64,000 bases of DNA, from NCBI GenBank assembly GCA_902775475.1, contig CACYME010000001.1:154559-218558 (forward strand). The letters are read 5' to 3'. This stretch comes from an uncultured Prevotellaceae bacterium. Lineage in GTDB: Bacteria > Bacteroidota > Bacteroidia > Bacteroidales > Bacteroidaceae. Shown piece after piece: positions 49,566 through 59,000 of the stretch. Both the position numbers and the translations under genes were made by a program. A model generated the notes under the pieces. That model saw only the letters and a program-made list of their open reading frames with translations. It was not told where the DNA came from and did not search any database. Positions within the stretch are counted from its first letter, which is position 1. Each line of letters starts with the position of its first letter.

Positions 49566-51242
49566 ATGATGAAAGCATTAGACTTCAGGCCGAAGCTGCT
49601 GTCGGCCATTCACAACTACAACAAACAGACATTCATGGCCGACCTCATGGCCGGCATCATCGTGGGCATCGTGGCCCTTCCGCTGGCCATTGCCTTTGCC
49701 ATCGCCAGCGGCGTATCACCCGAGAAGGGCATCATCACCGCCATCGTGGCAGGCTTTGCCATTTCAGCCTTTGGCGGTAGCCGCGTGCAGATAGGCGGTC
49801 CCACGGGAGCCTTCATCGTTATCGTGGCAGGCATCATCAACGAGTTTGGCCTGCAGGGACTCACCATCGCCACGCTCATGGCGGGTGTCTTCCTCATTGG
49901 CTTCGGACTGCTCCGCCTGGGCACCATCATCAAGTATATCCCCTACCCCATCATCGTGGGCTTCACCAGCGGCATCGCCGTCACCATCTTCACCACGCAG
50001 GTGAAAGACCTGCTGGGCCTGCAGATGGCCGAGGTGCCGGGCGACTTCATCGAGAAGTGGATAGCCTACTTCCACAGTTTCGGCACCATCGACCCGTGGA
50101 GCGCCGCCATTGGCCTGCTCAGCGTGGCCATTATCGCCGCCATGCCGATGGTGAGCAAGAAGGTGCCCGGCTCGCTGGTGGCCATCATCGTGATGACCGT
50201 GGCAGCACTGCTGCTGAAGCAGTATGCCGGCATCACGTCGATAGAGACCATCGGCGACCGCTTCAGCATCTCGTCGCAGCTGCCCGATGCCGTGATGCCC
50301 GAGCTGTCGTGGGAGCGTATCAAGGAGCTGGTGCCCCCGGCCATGACCATCGCCGTGCTCGGCGCCATCGAGAGCCTCCTCTCGGCCACCGTGGCCGACG
50401 GCGTCATCGGCGACCACCACAACTCGAACACCGAGCTCGTGGGCCAGGGCATCGCCAACATCCTCTCGCCCATCTTCGGCGGCATACCGGCCACGGGAGC
50501 CATCGCCCGCACCATGACCAACATCAACAACGGCGGCCGCACACCCGTGGCTGGCATCATCCACGTCGTGGTGCTCTTGCTCATCTTCCTCTTCCTCATG
50601 CCGCTGGCACAATACATCCCCATGGCCTGCCTGGCCGGCGTGCTCGTCGTGGTGAGCTATGGCATGAGCGGCTGGCGCTCCTTCCGCGCCCTGCTGCGCA
50701 ACCCCAAGAGCGACATCACCGTGCTGGTGCTCACCTTCCTGCTCACCATCATCTTCGACCTCACCGTAGCCATCGAGGTGGGCCTGCTCTGCGCCTGCCT
50801 GCTCTTCATGCGCCGCATGAGCGAGACCACCGACGTGCGTGCCGTCTACGACGAGATTGACCTGAACGAGGATGCCGACATGGAGCGCGGAAACCTGGAG
50901 CACCTCACCATTCCCAAGGGCGTAGAGGTCTACGAAATCAACGGCCCCTACTTCTTCGGCGCCGGCAACCGCTTCGAGGACATCATGGCCCGCTACGGCA
51001 ACCGCCCGAAGGTGCGCATCATCCGCATGCGCAAGGTGCCGTTCATCGACTCCACGGGTCTGCACAACCTGGAGAACATGTGCCTGATGAGCCAGAAGGA
51101 GGGCATCACCGTGGTGCTCTCCGGCGTGAACGAGAAAGTGGAGACGGTGCTGCGCCGAAACGGCTTCGAGCAGCTGCTGGGGCAGGAGAACATCTGCAAC
51201 CACATCGACCTGGCCCTGGCACGCGCCAGAGCGCTCGTCTGA
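49566..51242 (+). CDS. SulP-family anion transporter with STAS domain
   Basis: 558 residues (a second ATG directly follows the first). Membrane part about 20-400 with G-I-I-V-G-I-V-A-L-P-L-A-I-A-F-A-I, the G-G-S-R-V-Q-I-G-G-P-T-G-A-F SulP motif and E-S-L-L-S-A-T-V-A-D. The C-terminal STAS domain (about 440-555) has F-I-D-S-T-G-L-H-N-L-E, with the Ser that can be phosphorylated in anti-sigma-antagonist-like domains. Family members move sulfate, bicarbonate or dicarboxylates; nothing here tells which. Single gene with its own promoter, convergent with the sugar permease. Confidence 0.88.
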   Translation: MMKALDFRPKLLSAIHNYNKQTFMADLMAGIIVGIVALPLAIAFAIASGVSPEKGIITAIVAGFAISAFGGSRVQIGGPTGAFIVIVAGIINEFGLQGLTIATLMAGVFLIGFGLLRLGTIIKYIPYPIIVGFTSGIAVTIFTTQVKDLLGLQMAEVPGDFIEKWIAYFHSFGTIDPWSAAIGLLSVAIIAAMPMVSKKVPGSLVAIIVMTVAALLLKQYAGITSIETIGDRFSISSQLPDAVMPELSWERIKELVPPAMTIAVLGAIESLLSATVADGVIGDHHNSNTELVGQGIANILSPIFGGIPATGAIARTMTNINNGGRTPVAGIIHVVVLLLIFLFLMPLAQYIPMACLAGVLVVVSYGMSGWRSFRALLRNPKSDITVLVLTFLLTIIFDLTVAIEVGLLCACLLFMRRMSETTDVRAVYDEIDLNEDADMERGNLEHLTIPKGVEVYEINGPYFFGAGNRFEDIMARYGNRPKVRIIRMRKVPFIDSTGLHNLENMCLMSQKEGITVVLSGVNEKVETVLRRNGFEQLLGQENICNHIDLALARARALV

Positions 51243-51274
51243 CACCCTACCCTCAAAAGGAAGAACAAAAACGG

Positions 51275-51320
51275 CTTGGGACAACTCTCTGCTCTTATTC
51301 AGCAAAAGAGTTGTCCCAAG
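51275..51320. terminator. Bidirectional hairpin between convergent transporter genes
   Basis: CTTGGGACAACTCT (51275-51288) and its exact complement (51307-51320), loop 18 nt, between the SulP stop (51242) and the MFS stop (51350). No long T-run. Confidence 0.65.
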
Positions 51321-51349
51321 TTGTCGTTGTTGTCTTCGTTTAGAAGCCT

Positions 51350-52570
51350 TTAGTCAGTTGTCTTAGAGGTTTTCCTTGCGGCAACGTAGGCATAGGCCAG
51401 CACCACGGCGAAGCCTGCCAGCGGAATCAGGAAAGGCACGAAGGGGTTAGTAGTGTCGGCCAAATAGCCCATCAGCAGGAAGCCACAGCCACCAATGGGG
51501 GTCATCATCAGCAGCGAGGCGGCGCTCTTCTTCTGCGCTGCTCCCAGCCCGCTGACAGCAAGCGAGAAGATGGTGGGGAACATGATGGCCTCGAACAGAT
51601 AATTAGCTATCAGTGCCACGAGCGACAACGTGCCCAGGTTGAGCATCGTCAGCACCATGCAAAGCACCGTGCCAATGGCGCAGCCAAGCAGCATCACCTC
51701 GGCACGCACATAGCGCATCACCCAGCTACCCACGAAGCGGCCCACCATGAAAATGACCAGCGCCAGCGAGACAACCCGCGAGGCATCGAGCTTCGACATC
51801 CAGCCCGTGCCAGTGACGAAGTTCACAAAATAGCTGTTGATGCTGATTTCGGCCACCTCGTAGCAGAGCAGTGCCAGCAGTCCGAAGACGAACCAGCGGT
51901 TGGCGAGCACCATCCGCAGTCCCGACAGCCCACGCGTGGACTTGGCTGAAGCGGCATCGCCAGACGCATCGGAGGCAATCTCCGGCAGCTGCACACGGGT
52001 GAACACAAGGGCTATCAGCAGCACCACCACGCCCATGATGGCGTAGGGCACCGACACGTCGGCCGAACCGTCAGTACCCCCGAAGAGGAACTGCCCCACA
52101 AGCAGCGTAGCCATGAAGCAGCCCATGCCGTTGAACGTCTGCGAGAGGTTCAGGCGGCTCGACGCCGTCTCGCGGGGGCCAAGCTCGGTGACATAGGGGT
52201 TGGCGGCCGTCTCAAGAAACGTCAGGCCACAGCCGATGACAAAAAGAGCGGCGAGAAAGGCCGAGAAGGTGTGGCCAGGGATGAACGCCAGTGCGCCCAG
52301 GCCGAAGAGCGTCAGCCCGAACACCACACCACGGCGATAGCCATAGCGCGTGATGAACAGCCCCGCAGGGATGGCCATAAGGAAATAGCCCAGGTAGGTC
52401 GTTACCTGGATGAGCGACGACTGGGTGATGCTGATGTGCAGCTCGTCCTGGAAATGCTTGTTCAGCACATCGAGGATGGCGCGTGCGAATCCCCAGAGAA
52501 AGAACAACGTCGTGATGAGCACAAATGGCACCACGTAGCGTCCCTCGGTCAGTCTTGTTTTGCTTGCCAT
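51350..52570 (-). CDS. FucP/GluP-type sugar MFS permease
   Basis: 406 residues from the ATG at 52570. The frame extends to 52663, but TAACTTTG (52601-52594) lies in it, so M-A-S-K-T-R-L is the start. Twelve membrane helices. F-F-L-W-G-F-A-R-A-I-L-D-V-L-N-K-H-F, G-Y-F-L-M-A-I-P-A-G and E-T-A-A-N-P-Y-V-T-E-L-G-P are marks of the fucose/glucose-galactose permease subfamily, which couple hexose uptake to protons or sodium. Substrate cannot be fixed. Divergent from the glucose-1-phosphatase-like gene. Confidence 0.83.
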   Translation of the reverse strand: MASKTRLTEGRYVVPFVLITTLFFLWGFARAILDVLNKHFQDELHISITQSSLIQVTTYLGYFLMAIPAGLFITRYGYRRGVVFGLTLFGLGALAFIPGHTFSAFLAALFVIGCGLTFLETAANPYVTELGPRETASSRLNLSQTFNGMGCFMATLLVGQFLFGGTDGSADVSVPYAIMGVVVLLIALVFTRVQLPEIASDASGDAASAKSTRGLSGLRMVLANRWFVFGLLALLCYEVAEISINSYFVNFVTGTGWMSKLDASRVVSLALVIFMVGRFVGSWVMRYVRAEVMLLGCAIGTVLCMVLTMLNLGTLSLVALIANYLFEAIMFPTIFSLAVSGLGAAQKKSAASLLMMTPIGGCGFLLMGYLADTTNPFVPFLIPLAGFAVVLAYAYVAARKTSKTTD

Positions 52571-52593
52571 AGTCTGCTGATTAATTGTGGTTG

Positions 52594-52601
52594 CAAAGTT
52601 A
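52594..52601 (-). promoter_or_regulatory. -7 box of the sugar permease gene
   Basis: TAACTTTG, 24 bp upstream of the ATG at 52570; it rules out the longer upstream reading. Confidence 0.55.
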
Positions 52602-52745
52602 CAAACATTTTCCCACATAACGCCCAAAAAGGGCAGAAAAGTTTGCCACACTCTTCTGTCCACTTGTTCACGAAGAAAGAACCGTCCAAAGATAGCCCCT
52701 CCATAATTTTTTCCACAAGCCTGCTGTCATCTCGCAAAAAATGTG

Positions 52746-52753
52746 TAACTTTG
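52746..52753 (+). promoter_or_regulatory. -7 box of the phosphatase-GH2 pair
   Basis: TAACTTTG 28 bp before the ATG at 52782. Confidence 0.5.
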
Positions 52754-52781
52754 CACCAAATTATTAACAAAGACACTACCA

Positions 52782-54185
52782 ATGAAAAGGATTATACTGA
52801 TGGCCGCAGCTGCCATGACGGCTGCAACGTTCACCCTGGCACAGACGAAGCGCTCCGACGACTTTCGGGCAAAGTATGAACTGAAAGAGGTGGTGGTGAT
52901 GAGTCGCCACAACATCCGCTCCCCGCTGACATCGGGAGGGGCAGCCTACATGCGTGTGACGCCCCACGAGTGGTTCAAGTGGTCATCGCCCTCGAGCCAG
53001 CTGTCGCTGCGTGGCGGTGTGCTGGAAACGGAGATGGGCCAGTTCTTCCGCAAGTGGGTGGTTGACGAAGGCCTGCTGCCCGACAACTACCGCCCCGAAG
53101 GCGACGAGGTGCTCTTCTACGCTAACTCGCGCCAGCGCACGTTCGCCACGGCGAAGTATTTCTCTGCTGGTTTCCTGCCCTTCGCCAATGTGGAGATTAC
53201 GCACAAACTGGCAGAAGACAAGATGGACCCCGTTTTCACGCCCAAGTTCACAAAGATGAACGATGCCTACCGCCAGCAGGTACTCAGCGAGATGCAAGCC
53301 CTGCACGGCGGGCCACAGGCGTGGATGCAGAGCATGCAGCCCACGCTGACACTTATGGAGCAGGTGCTTGACATGGCCGAGTCGCCTGCCGCACAGCAGG
53401 GCGACACGCTACACTTCCGCTATGACGACGTGCAATTCAAGATTGAAAATGGCGACGAGCCGCGCATGACAGGCGGCTACACACTGGCAAACAGCGTGGC
53501 CGATGCGATGGTGCTGCAATGCTACGAGAGCGAGAGCATGTCGGTCTTCGGCCACGAGCTGACCACCGAGCAGTGGCGCGCCATCGGCGCAGTGAAGGCT
53601 GTTTACGACGGGCTGCTCTTCACCACCCATGCCGCTGCCGTCAACCTGGCCTATCCGCTGGTGAGCCGTATCCGCGAGGAACTGAACCAGAGCAACCGCA
53701 AGTTTATGTTCCTCTGTGGGCACGACTCAAACCTGGCCAGCATCGGTGCCGCCCTGCGCTTCAACTACCCCGAGACGGCGAACGCCCTGGAGCTGCATAC
53801 GCCCATCGGCTCGAAACTCGTCTTTGAAAAATGGAGCGACGGCAACGAGGAATACGTAGCCATCAACCTAGTCTATGCCGCCCTTAGCCAGTTGCAGGGG
53901 CGCACGCTGCTCTCTACCGACGTGCCGCCAATGGTGCTGCCCGTCACCGTCGAGGGGCTGACCGCCAATGAAGACGGCCTCTACCGACTGGCTGACATCG
54001 ACGCCCGCTTTGCCGAGGCCATGGCCGAGTACGACGCCATTGAGGATGTCACGACCAGCGTCGGCGCTGCAGCCCGCATCGTGCCCATTGGAGAAGGACG
54101 TTCCTATACGCTCAACGGAACACCTGCCACCGACGCTACCCGTGGCATGGTCATCGAGAACAACAAGAAGGTGATGAGAGAGTAG
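52782..54185 (+). CDS. Glucose-1-phosphatase-like histidine acid phosphatase
   Basis: 467 residues, signal peptide ending T-L-A-Q. The catalytic motif is S-R42-H43-N-I-R-S-P, in which Asn replaces the Gly of the usual R-H-G-x-R-x-P; E. coli glucose-1-phosphatase (Agp) has the same R-H-N. The proton donor motif is G-H314-D315-S-N. The enzyme would release phosphate from glucose-1-phosphate or related sugar or inositol phosphates outside the cytoplasm. The C-terminus Y-T-L-N-G...R-G-M-V-I-E-N-N-K-K-V is the shared tail, so it may be surface-directed. It is followed after 45 bp by a GH2 gene. Confidence 0.83.
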   Translation: MKRIILMAAAAMTAATFTLAQTKRSDDFRAKYELKEVVVMSRHNIRSPLTSGGAAYMRVTPHEWFKWSSPSSQLSLRGGVLETEMGQFFRKWVVDEGLLPDNYRPEGDEVLFYANSRQRTFATAKYFSAGFLPFANVEITHKLAEDKMDPVFTPKFTKMNDAYRQQVLSEMQALHGGPQAWMQSMQPTLTLMEQVLDMAESPAAQQGDTLHFRYDDVQFKIENGDEPRMTGGYTLANSVADAMVLQCYESESMSVFGHELTTEQWRAIGAVKAVYDGLLFTTHAAAVNLAYPLVSRIREELNQSNRKFMFLCGHDSNLASIGAALRFNYPETANALELHTPIGSKLVFEKWSDGNEEYVAINLVYAALSQLQGRTLLSTDVPPMVLPVTVEGLTANEDGLYRLADIDARFAEAMAEYDAIEDVTTSVGAAARIVPIGEGRSYTLNGTPATDATRGMVIENNKKVMRE

Positions 54186-54230
54186 TTCCTGCGCTTTGAA
54201 GTCAATCATTCACTCAACAATGCAAAAAAG

Positions 54231-56072
54231 ATGAAAAGACTAATGAACCTATGTCTGCTCTGCAGCCTGTTCGCCGGAGCAGCAAGTGCCAAGGAGGTTC
54301 CACAGATAGGCAATGTGCTGTCGCGCGAGACATCATCGCTCAACGGACGGTGGAACTACATCGTGGATGTGCAGGAAGAGGGCTACTACGACTATCGCAT
54401 GAACCCCACGCGATGGGGCTTCTTCCGCAATGCCAAGCCACAGCGCCCTGAGGACTTGATAGAATATGACTTCGACAAGGCGGCGTCGATGCAGGTGCCG
54501 GGCGACTGGAACACGCAGGACGAACGGCTGTTCTTCTACGAAGGCACGGTGTGGTTCAAGACCAGCTTCCCCGCTGCCGTCTCGAAGGACGACGACTACC
54601 GCACGCTGCTCTACTTCGGAGCTGTGAACTACGACTGCCGCGTGTGGGTCAATGGCCATGAGGCAGGCCACCACATCGGCGGCTTCACGGCCTTCAACTA
54701 CGACGTCACCGACATGCTGCAGAACGGCGAGAACGTGGTGATCGTGAAGGTGGACAACAAGCGCAAGGCCGAGGCCGTGCCCACCCAGATTTTCGACTGG
54801 TGGAACTATGGCGGCATCACCCGCGATGTGATGCTTGTAAAAGTGCCAAAGACCTACATTGAGAACTACAAGCTGCAACTGGAGAAAGCCGACGCCAAGG
54901 CCAAGCAGCGCGAAATCAGCTTCTCGGCCAACCTCGACAAGGCGCTGGCAGGACAGACGGTGACGGTGAGCATCCCCGAACTGAAGCTGACAAAGCAACT
55001 GGTGACCGACGCAGAAGGACGGGTGAGCGGCTCGCTGAGCGTAGCCTCGAAGAAACTGGAGCTGTGGCGTCCGGAGAATCCCCGGCGCTATCGCGTTGAC
55101 GTGAGCCTCGACGGGAAGACAGCAGAAGGGCTTACGGTCAGCGATTTCGTCAGCGACTCTATCGGCTTCCGCACCATCGAGACGCGTGGCAAGCAGCTGC
55201 TGCTCAATGGCCAGCCCATCTTCCTGAAGGGCATCAGCATCCACGAGGAGAAGCCCAACGGCGGCGGTCGCGCCAACTCTACTCAGGACGCCCACACGCT
55301 GCTGTCGTGGGCCAAGGAGCTGGGCTGCAACTTCGTGCGCCTGGCCCACTATCCACACAACGAGTATGCCGTGCGCGAGGCTGAGCGGATGGGCATCCTC
55401 GTTTGGTCGGAGATTCCTGTCTACTGGACCATCGCCTGGACCAACCCGCAGACCTACCAGAACGCCGAGCGACAGCTCACCGACATGATTCGCCGCGACC
55501 AGAACCGCGCCAACGTCATCATCTGGAGCATCGCCAACGAAACGCCCCACTCTGCCGAGCGCGACCAGTTCCTGAGCCGTCTGGCCCGGCACGCCCGCTC
55601 GCTCGACAATAGCCGTCTGATTTCGATGGCGATGGAGGTGACGGGGGCCTCGAACTACAAGAACCGCTTGCAGGACAACATGCACGAGTATGTCGATGTG
55701 GTGTCGTTCAATCAGTATATCGGCTGGTACCGCGACGTGAACGACGCCCCGAAGATGACGTGGGAGATTCCCTACGACAAGCCCGTCATCGTCAGCGAGT
55801 TTGGCGGCGGCGCCAAGCAGGGCCTGCACGGCGAGAAGAACCAGCGCTGGACCGAGGAATTCCAGGAGAACCTCTACCGCGAGAATTGCGCCATGCTCGA
55901 CAAGATTGAGGGTCTGTCCGGCACCACGCCGTGGATTCTGAAGGACTTCCGCTCGCCCCGACGCGTGCTCGACGGCATCCAGGACTACTACAACAGAAAA
56001 GGCCTCTTCTCCGACGAGGGTCAGAAGAAGAGGGCCTTCTATGTGCTGCGCGATTGGTACAAGGGAAAGTAA
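54231..56072 (+). CDS. GH2 beta-glycosidase, exported
   Basis: 613 residues, signal peptide ending A-A-S-A. Sugar-binding domain about 30-205 (Y-E-G-T-V-W-F, N-G-H-E-A-G-H-H-I-G-G-F), immunoglobulin-like domain about 206-315, TIM barrel from about 316. Acid/base Glu437 in S-I-A-N-E-T; nucleophile Glu523 in V-S-E-F-G-G-G. The spelling is closest to beta-glucuronidase/beta-galactosidase-type GH2. No C-terminal tail. It is cotranscribed with the phosphatase and its stop overlaps a terminator shared with the convergent GH5-GH43 gene. Exact sugar not deducible. Confidence 0.86.
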   Translation: MKRLMNLCLLCSLFAGAASAKEVPQIGNVLSRETSSLNGRWNYIVDVQEEGYYDYRMNPTRWGFFRNAKPQRPEDLIEYDFDKAASMQVPGDWNTQDERLFFYEGTVWFKTSFPAAVSKDDDYRTLLYFGAVNYDCRVWVNGHEAGHHIGGFTAFNYDVTDMLQNGENVVIVKVDNKRKAEAVPTQIFDWWNYGGITRDVMLVKVPKTYIENYKLQLEKADAKAKQREISFSANLDKALAGQTVTVSIPELKLTKQLVTDAEGRVSGSLSVASKKLELWRPENPRRYRVDVSLDGKTAEGLTVSDFVSDSIGFRTIETRGKQLLLNGQPIFLKGISIHEEKPNGGGRANSTQDAHTLLSWAKELGCNFVRLAHYPHNEYAVREAERMGILVWSEIPVYWTIAWTNPQTYQNAERQLTDMIRRDQNRANVIIWSIANETPHSAERDQFLSRLARHARSLDNSRLISMAMEVTGASNYKNRLQDNMHEYVDVVSFNQYIGWYRDVNDAPKMTWEIPYDKPVIVSEFGGGAKQGLHGEKNQRWTEEFQENLYRENCAMLDKIEGLSGTTPWILKDFRSPRRVLDGIQDYYNRKGLFSDEGQKKRAFYVLRDWYKGK

Positions 56073-56099
56073 TGGTCAGGTTATCTGACCATTATTTTT
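56071..56099. terminator. Terminator spanning two convergent stop codons
   Basis: AATGGTCAG-GTTAT-CTGACCATT (56071-56093), a perfect 9-bp stem, then a T-run on the plus strand. The GH2 TAA (56070-56072) overlaps its left base and the GH5-GH43 stop (56081-56083) lies in its loop. Confidence 0.8.
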
Positions 56100-59000
56100 T
56101 TGCCATCGACGACGTAGATGCCTGCGGGCAGTCCGCGTAGAGCCTCGCTGCGGAGCACGTTGTGGCGCAGCTGCTGACCGGCAAGCGTGTAGACGCTGAC
56201 GGTCTCAGAGACTGGCTGCGCGACGAGGTCGGCAATGCCCGTCGGGGCATACTGGCTGTCGTTCGAGAGGAACATCGAGTTGACGGTCAGCTGCTTGTTG
56301 GCCACTGAGCCGGAGAGGGTGACCATGCGCACCTTCGTCAAGTCGAGGGAACGGCCCTTGCTGGACGTGGAGGTGTAGACGGCAGACTTCAGGTCCACGA
56401 CGGTCTGCAGGTCGGTGGTGCTCAGGGGCACTGAGCAGCAGGCGCCCTTCAGATTGGTGCTGATATAGAGGTTCACCTGAGCGTTGGCTGCCTGCCGCTG
56501 GTTCAGCTTGATGACCAGATAGCGGTAGCCCGACATGTCGACGAAGTCGTCATAGACCCATCCTTGCTCATTGTCGGCACTGACGAACTTGAAGACGCTC
56601 GACGATGTATTCTGCTTGTAGGTTCCATTTCCCGTAATCGTATTCTGCACGAACTGCGCGTCAAAGGGGAAGTAGCTGGCCTTAGCAGTGAACGGTGTGG
56701 TGCAGACGTTGCCAAACAGGTCGGTATAGGAGGCGGTGACGAGTGTGCTCCCCTGCCCCACTCCGAGCATCTGCCCATTGTAGAACTCCACGATGCCCTC
56801 CTTCTCAGCCGTAAAGCTGGTCACTGCGGTCACGTTGGCCGTATGCTTGTCGGCGTAGGTGGCTGTGACGACGGGCAGGCGCCAGCTGCCAATCATGGTC
56901 TCGAGAGTACGCTGGGCGGTGGGTATGACGATCTTCGTGGCATTATAGGCCGTCTCTTGTGGAGCGGTGAACTCCTCGGGGCAGACGTCGGTTTCATCGA
57001 AATCGGCCTCAGTGGAGAACCAGTCGAAGTCGGCCATGCCGCCGGCCTTTTTCGTGGCGTAGCAGAAGAGCCCGAAGCGTGCACCGACGAAGACCGTCAG
57101 ATTGAACGACATCGACGTCTCACCGCCAAGCTGTTTCCACTCTGCGTTATCGAGCGAATAGTAGAACTTAGCCTTGTTCTCGCCATATTTCATGGCTGCA
57201 CGCAGGTAGACGATGCTGTCGGCACTGAGCTCCAGCGGCAGTGTTTTCTCGTCGGCCTTGAAGTTGCTGCCGGCATCGCGCACGATGTCCTGCTGCCAGA
57301 GCAGCTGGCACTTGCTGTCCTTCATCTCCACGGCAATCATGGCGTAGGGATCCTGCAGGATGCAGATGCCTGCGCGGTCGCCCTCAGTCAGCCGGTGCAC
57401 GTCGAGGCGCACGGTGCCCGTAGAGGGTTTAGCCTTGTCAGCAAAGATGCGCTGGGTCAGCATGTTGCGGGCCTGCGGCAGGCGCTGAGTGACGTTCGAC
57501 GTCTTCAGTCTGAGCCAGCCTGGTCGGTCGAAGAGGCTCCACGCCGTGTCGTTGGGGTTGTGGTTCCACTCCCACTGCATGCCGAGCGGATAGGTGCGGA
57601 ACACGTCGGTGGTGGGCAGGCGCTTCACCCTTACGTCGCCAGCGGCCTTTGGCTTCGTAATCTTGTCCGTAAAGCTCCCGTAGGGTTTGCCGCTGTTGCC
57701 TACGCGAAGCCAGCCATCAGCCGTCCACACCACGGGCTGCAGGTTGGGCATGCGACCCATGGCGCCAAGGTCTTCCTGCATGACAGTCCACCATTTGCCT
57801 GCAACGTCTTCCACAAGTGCGCCCTGGTGGATGGTGTTGGGCACGTTATTGTACGATTTCTCCACCACAATCTTCTCCTCGTAAGGACCGAAGGGGCTGG
57901 TGGAGCGGAACACGGCCTGGCCAGAGGGCCATCCGCCATAGGTGGCATAGATGTAGTAGTAGTCGCCGCGCTTGTAGAAATGGCTACCCTCCAGGCCATC
58001 CTTACCCGTGATGACGGTCTTCTCCTGCTTGAAGTTGAAGTCCTCGTCGAGCTCGCAGACCGAGATGTTGCCGATGCCCTGCGCCACGTAGACCTTGCCA
58101 TTGTCAAAGAGCATGCCGGGGTCGTAGTAGCTGCGCGACAGCTTTTTGGCCGTCCACTCGCCCTCGGGATTGGTGGCCGTCAGCAGCCAGCCTTGCAACT
58201 GCCAGCCGTCGACGGGCAGCTTCTCGTTGATGAGGATGTAGAATTTACCATTATGATACTTCATCGAGCAGGCCCACATGCCTGAGCCATAGGCGTTGGC
58301 CGTGGCGGTCTTCAAGTCGTAGCCAGCCTTGTTCGACAGCTGCTTCAGCGGGTGAGCGCAGTATTCCCAGTTCACCAGATCGTTCGACTTCAGGATGGTG
58401 GCACCGGGGAAATTGTGCATCGTGGTCGACACCATGTAGTAGGTTTCGCCTACGCGGATGACATCTGGGTCGGGGAAGTCAGCACGCACGATAGGGTTCT
58501 GGTACTTCGTGCCGAAGTCGCTGACGGGCACGCTGGTGAAGTCAGCCTTGGGCCAGTTCTGCTCGTAGTATTCGGCATACCAGTCCCAGCAGGCCTTACC
58601 GCAGGCCTCCTCCAGCCCTCCAAAAGCGGGTGTGACGTTGCCGTTGTTCACCAGCTCATCCACATCGAGCAGGCAGCCCGTGCCGGAGAGCGTCATCGAG
58701 ATGTTGCCGTAGTAGTCGTGAACGGCCTTGGTGACGGTGCCCCACATCGACGTGCGACCCGTTGCCCACGTGCCATAGTTCGACTCCACCCACTCGCCGT
58801 GCTCGTTGTAGTGACCCGATCCGGGCTTCGTAGGGCTCCAGTCAATCTCGGTGATGATGATGGGGTTCGTGTCCACCACGGGCACCTGGTTGTGGAACTG
58901 GTTAATCTTGTTCTTCTTGGCCTGCTCCAGGTTGCTGGCCGTCAGGTTCTTGTCGGCGCAGCCATACCAGCCGTCGTAGTCGTGCACGGCATAGCCAATG

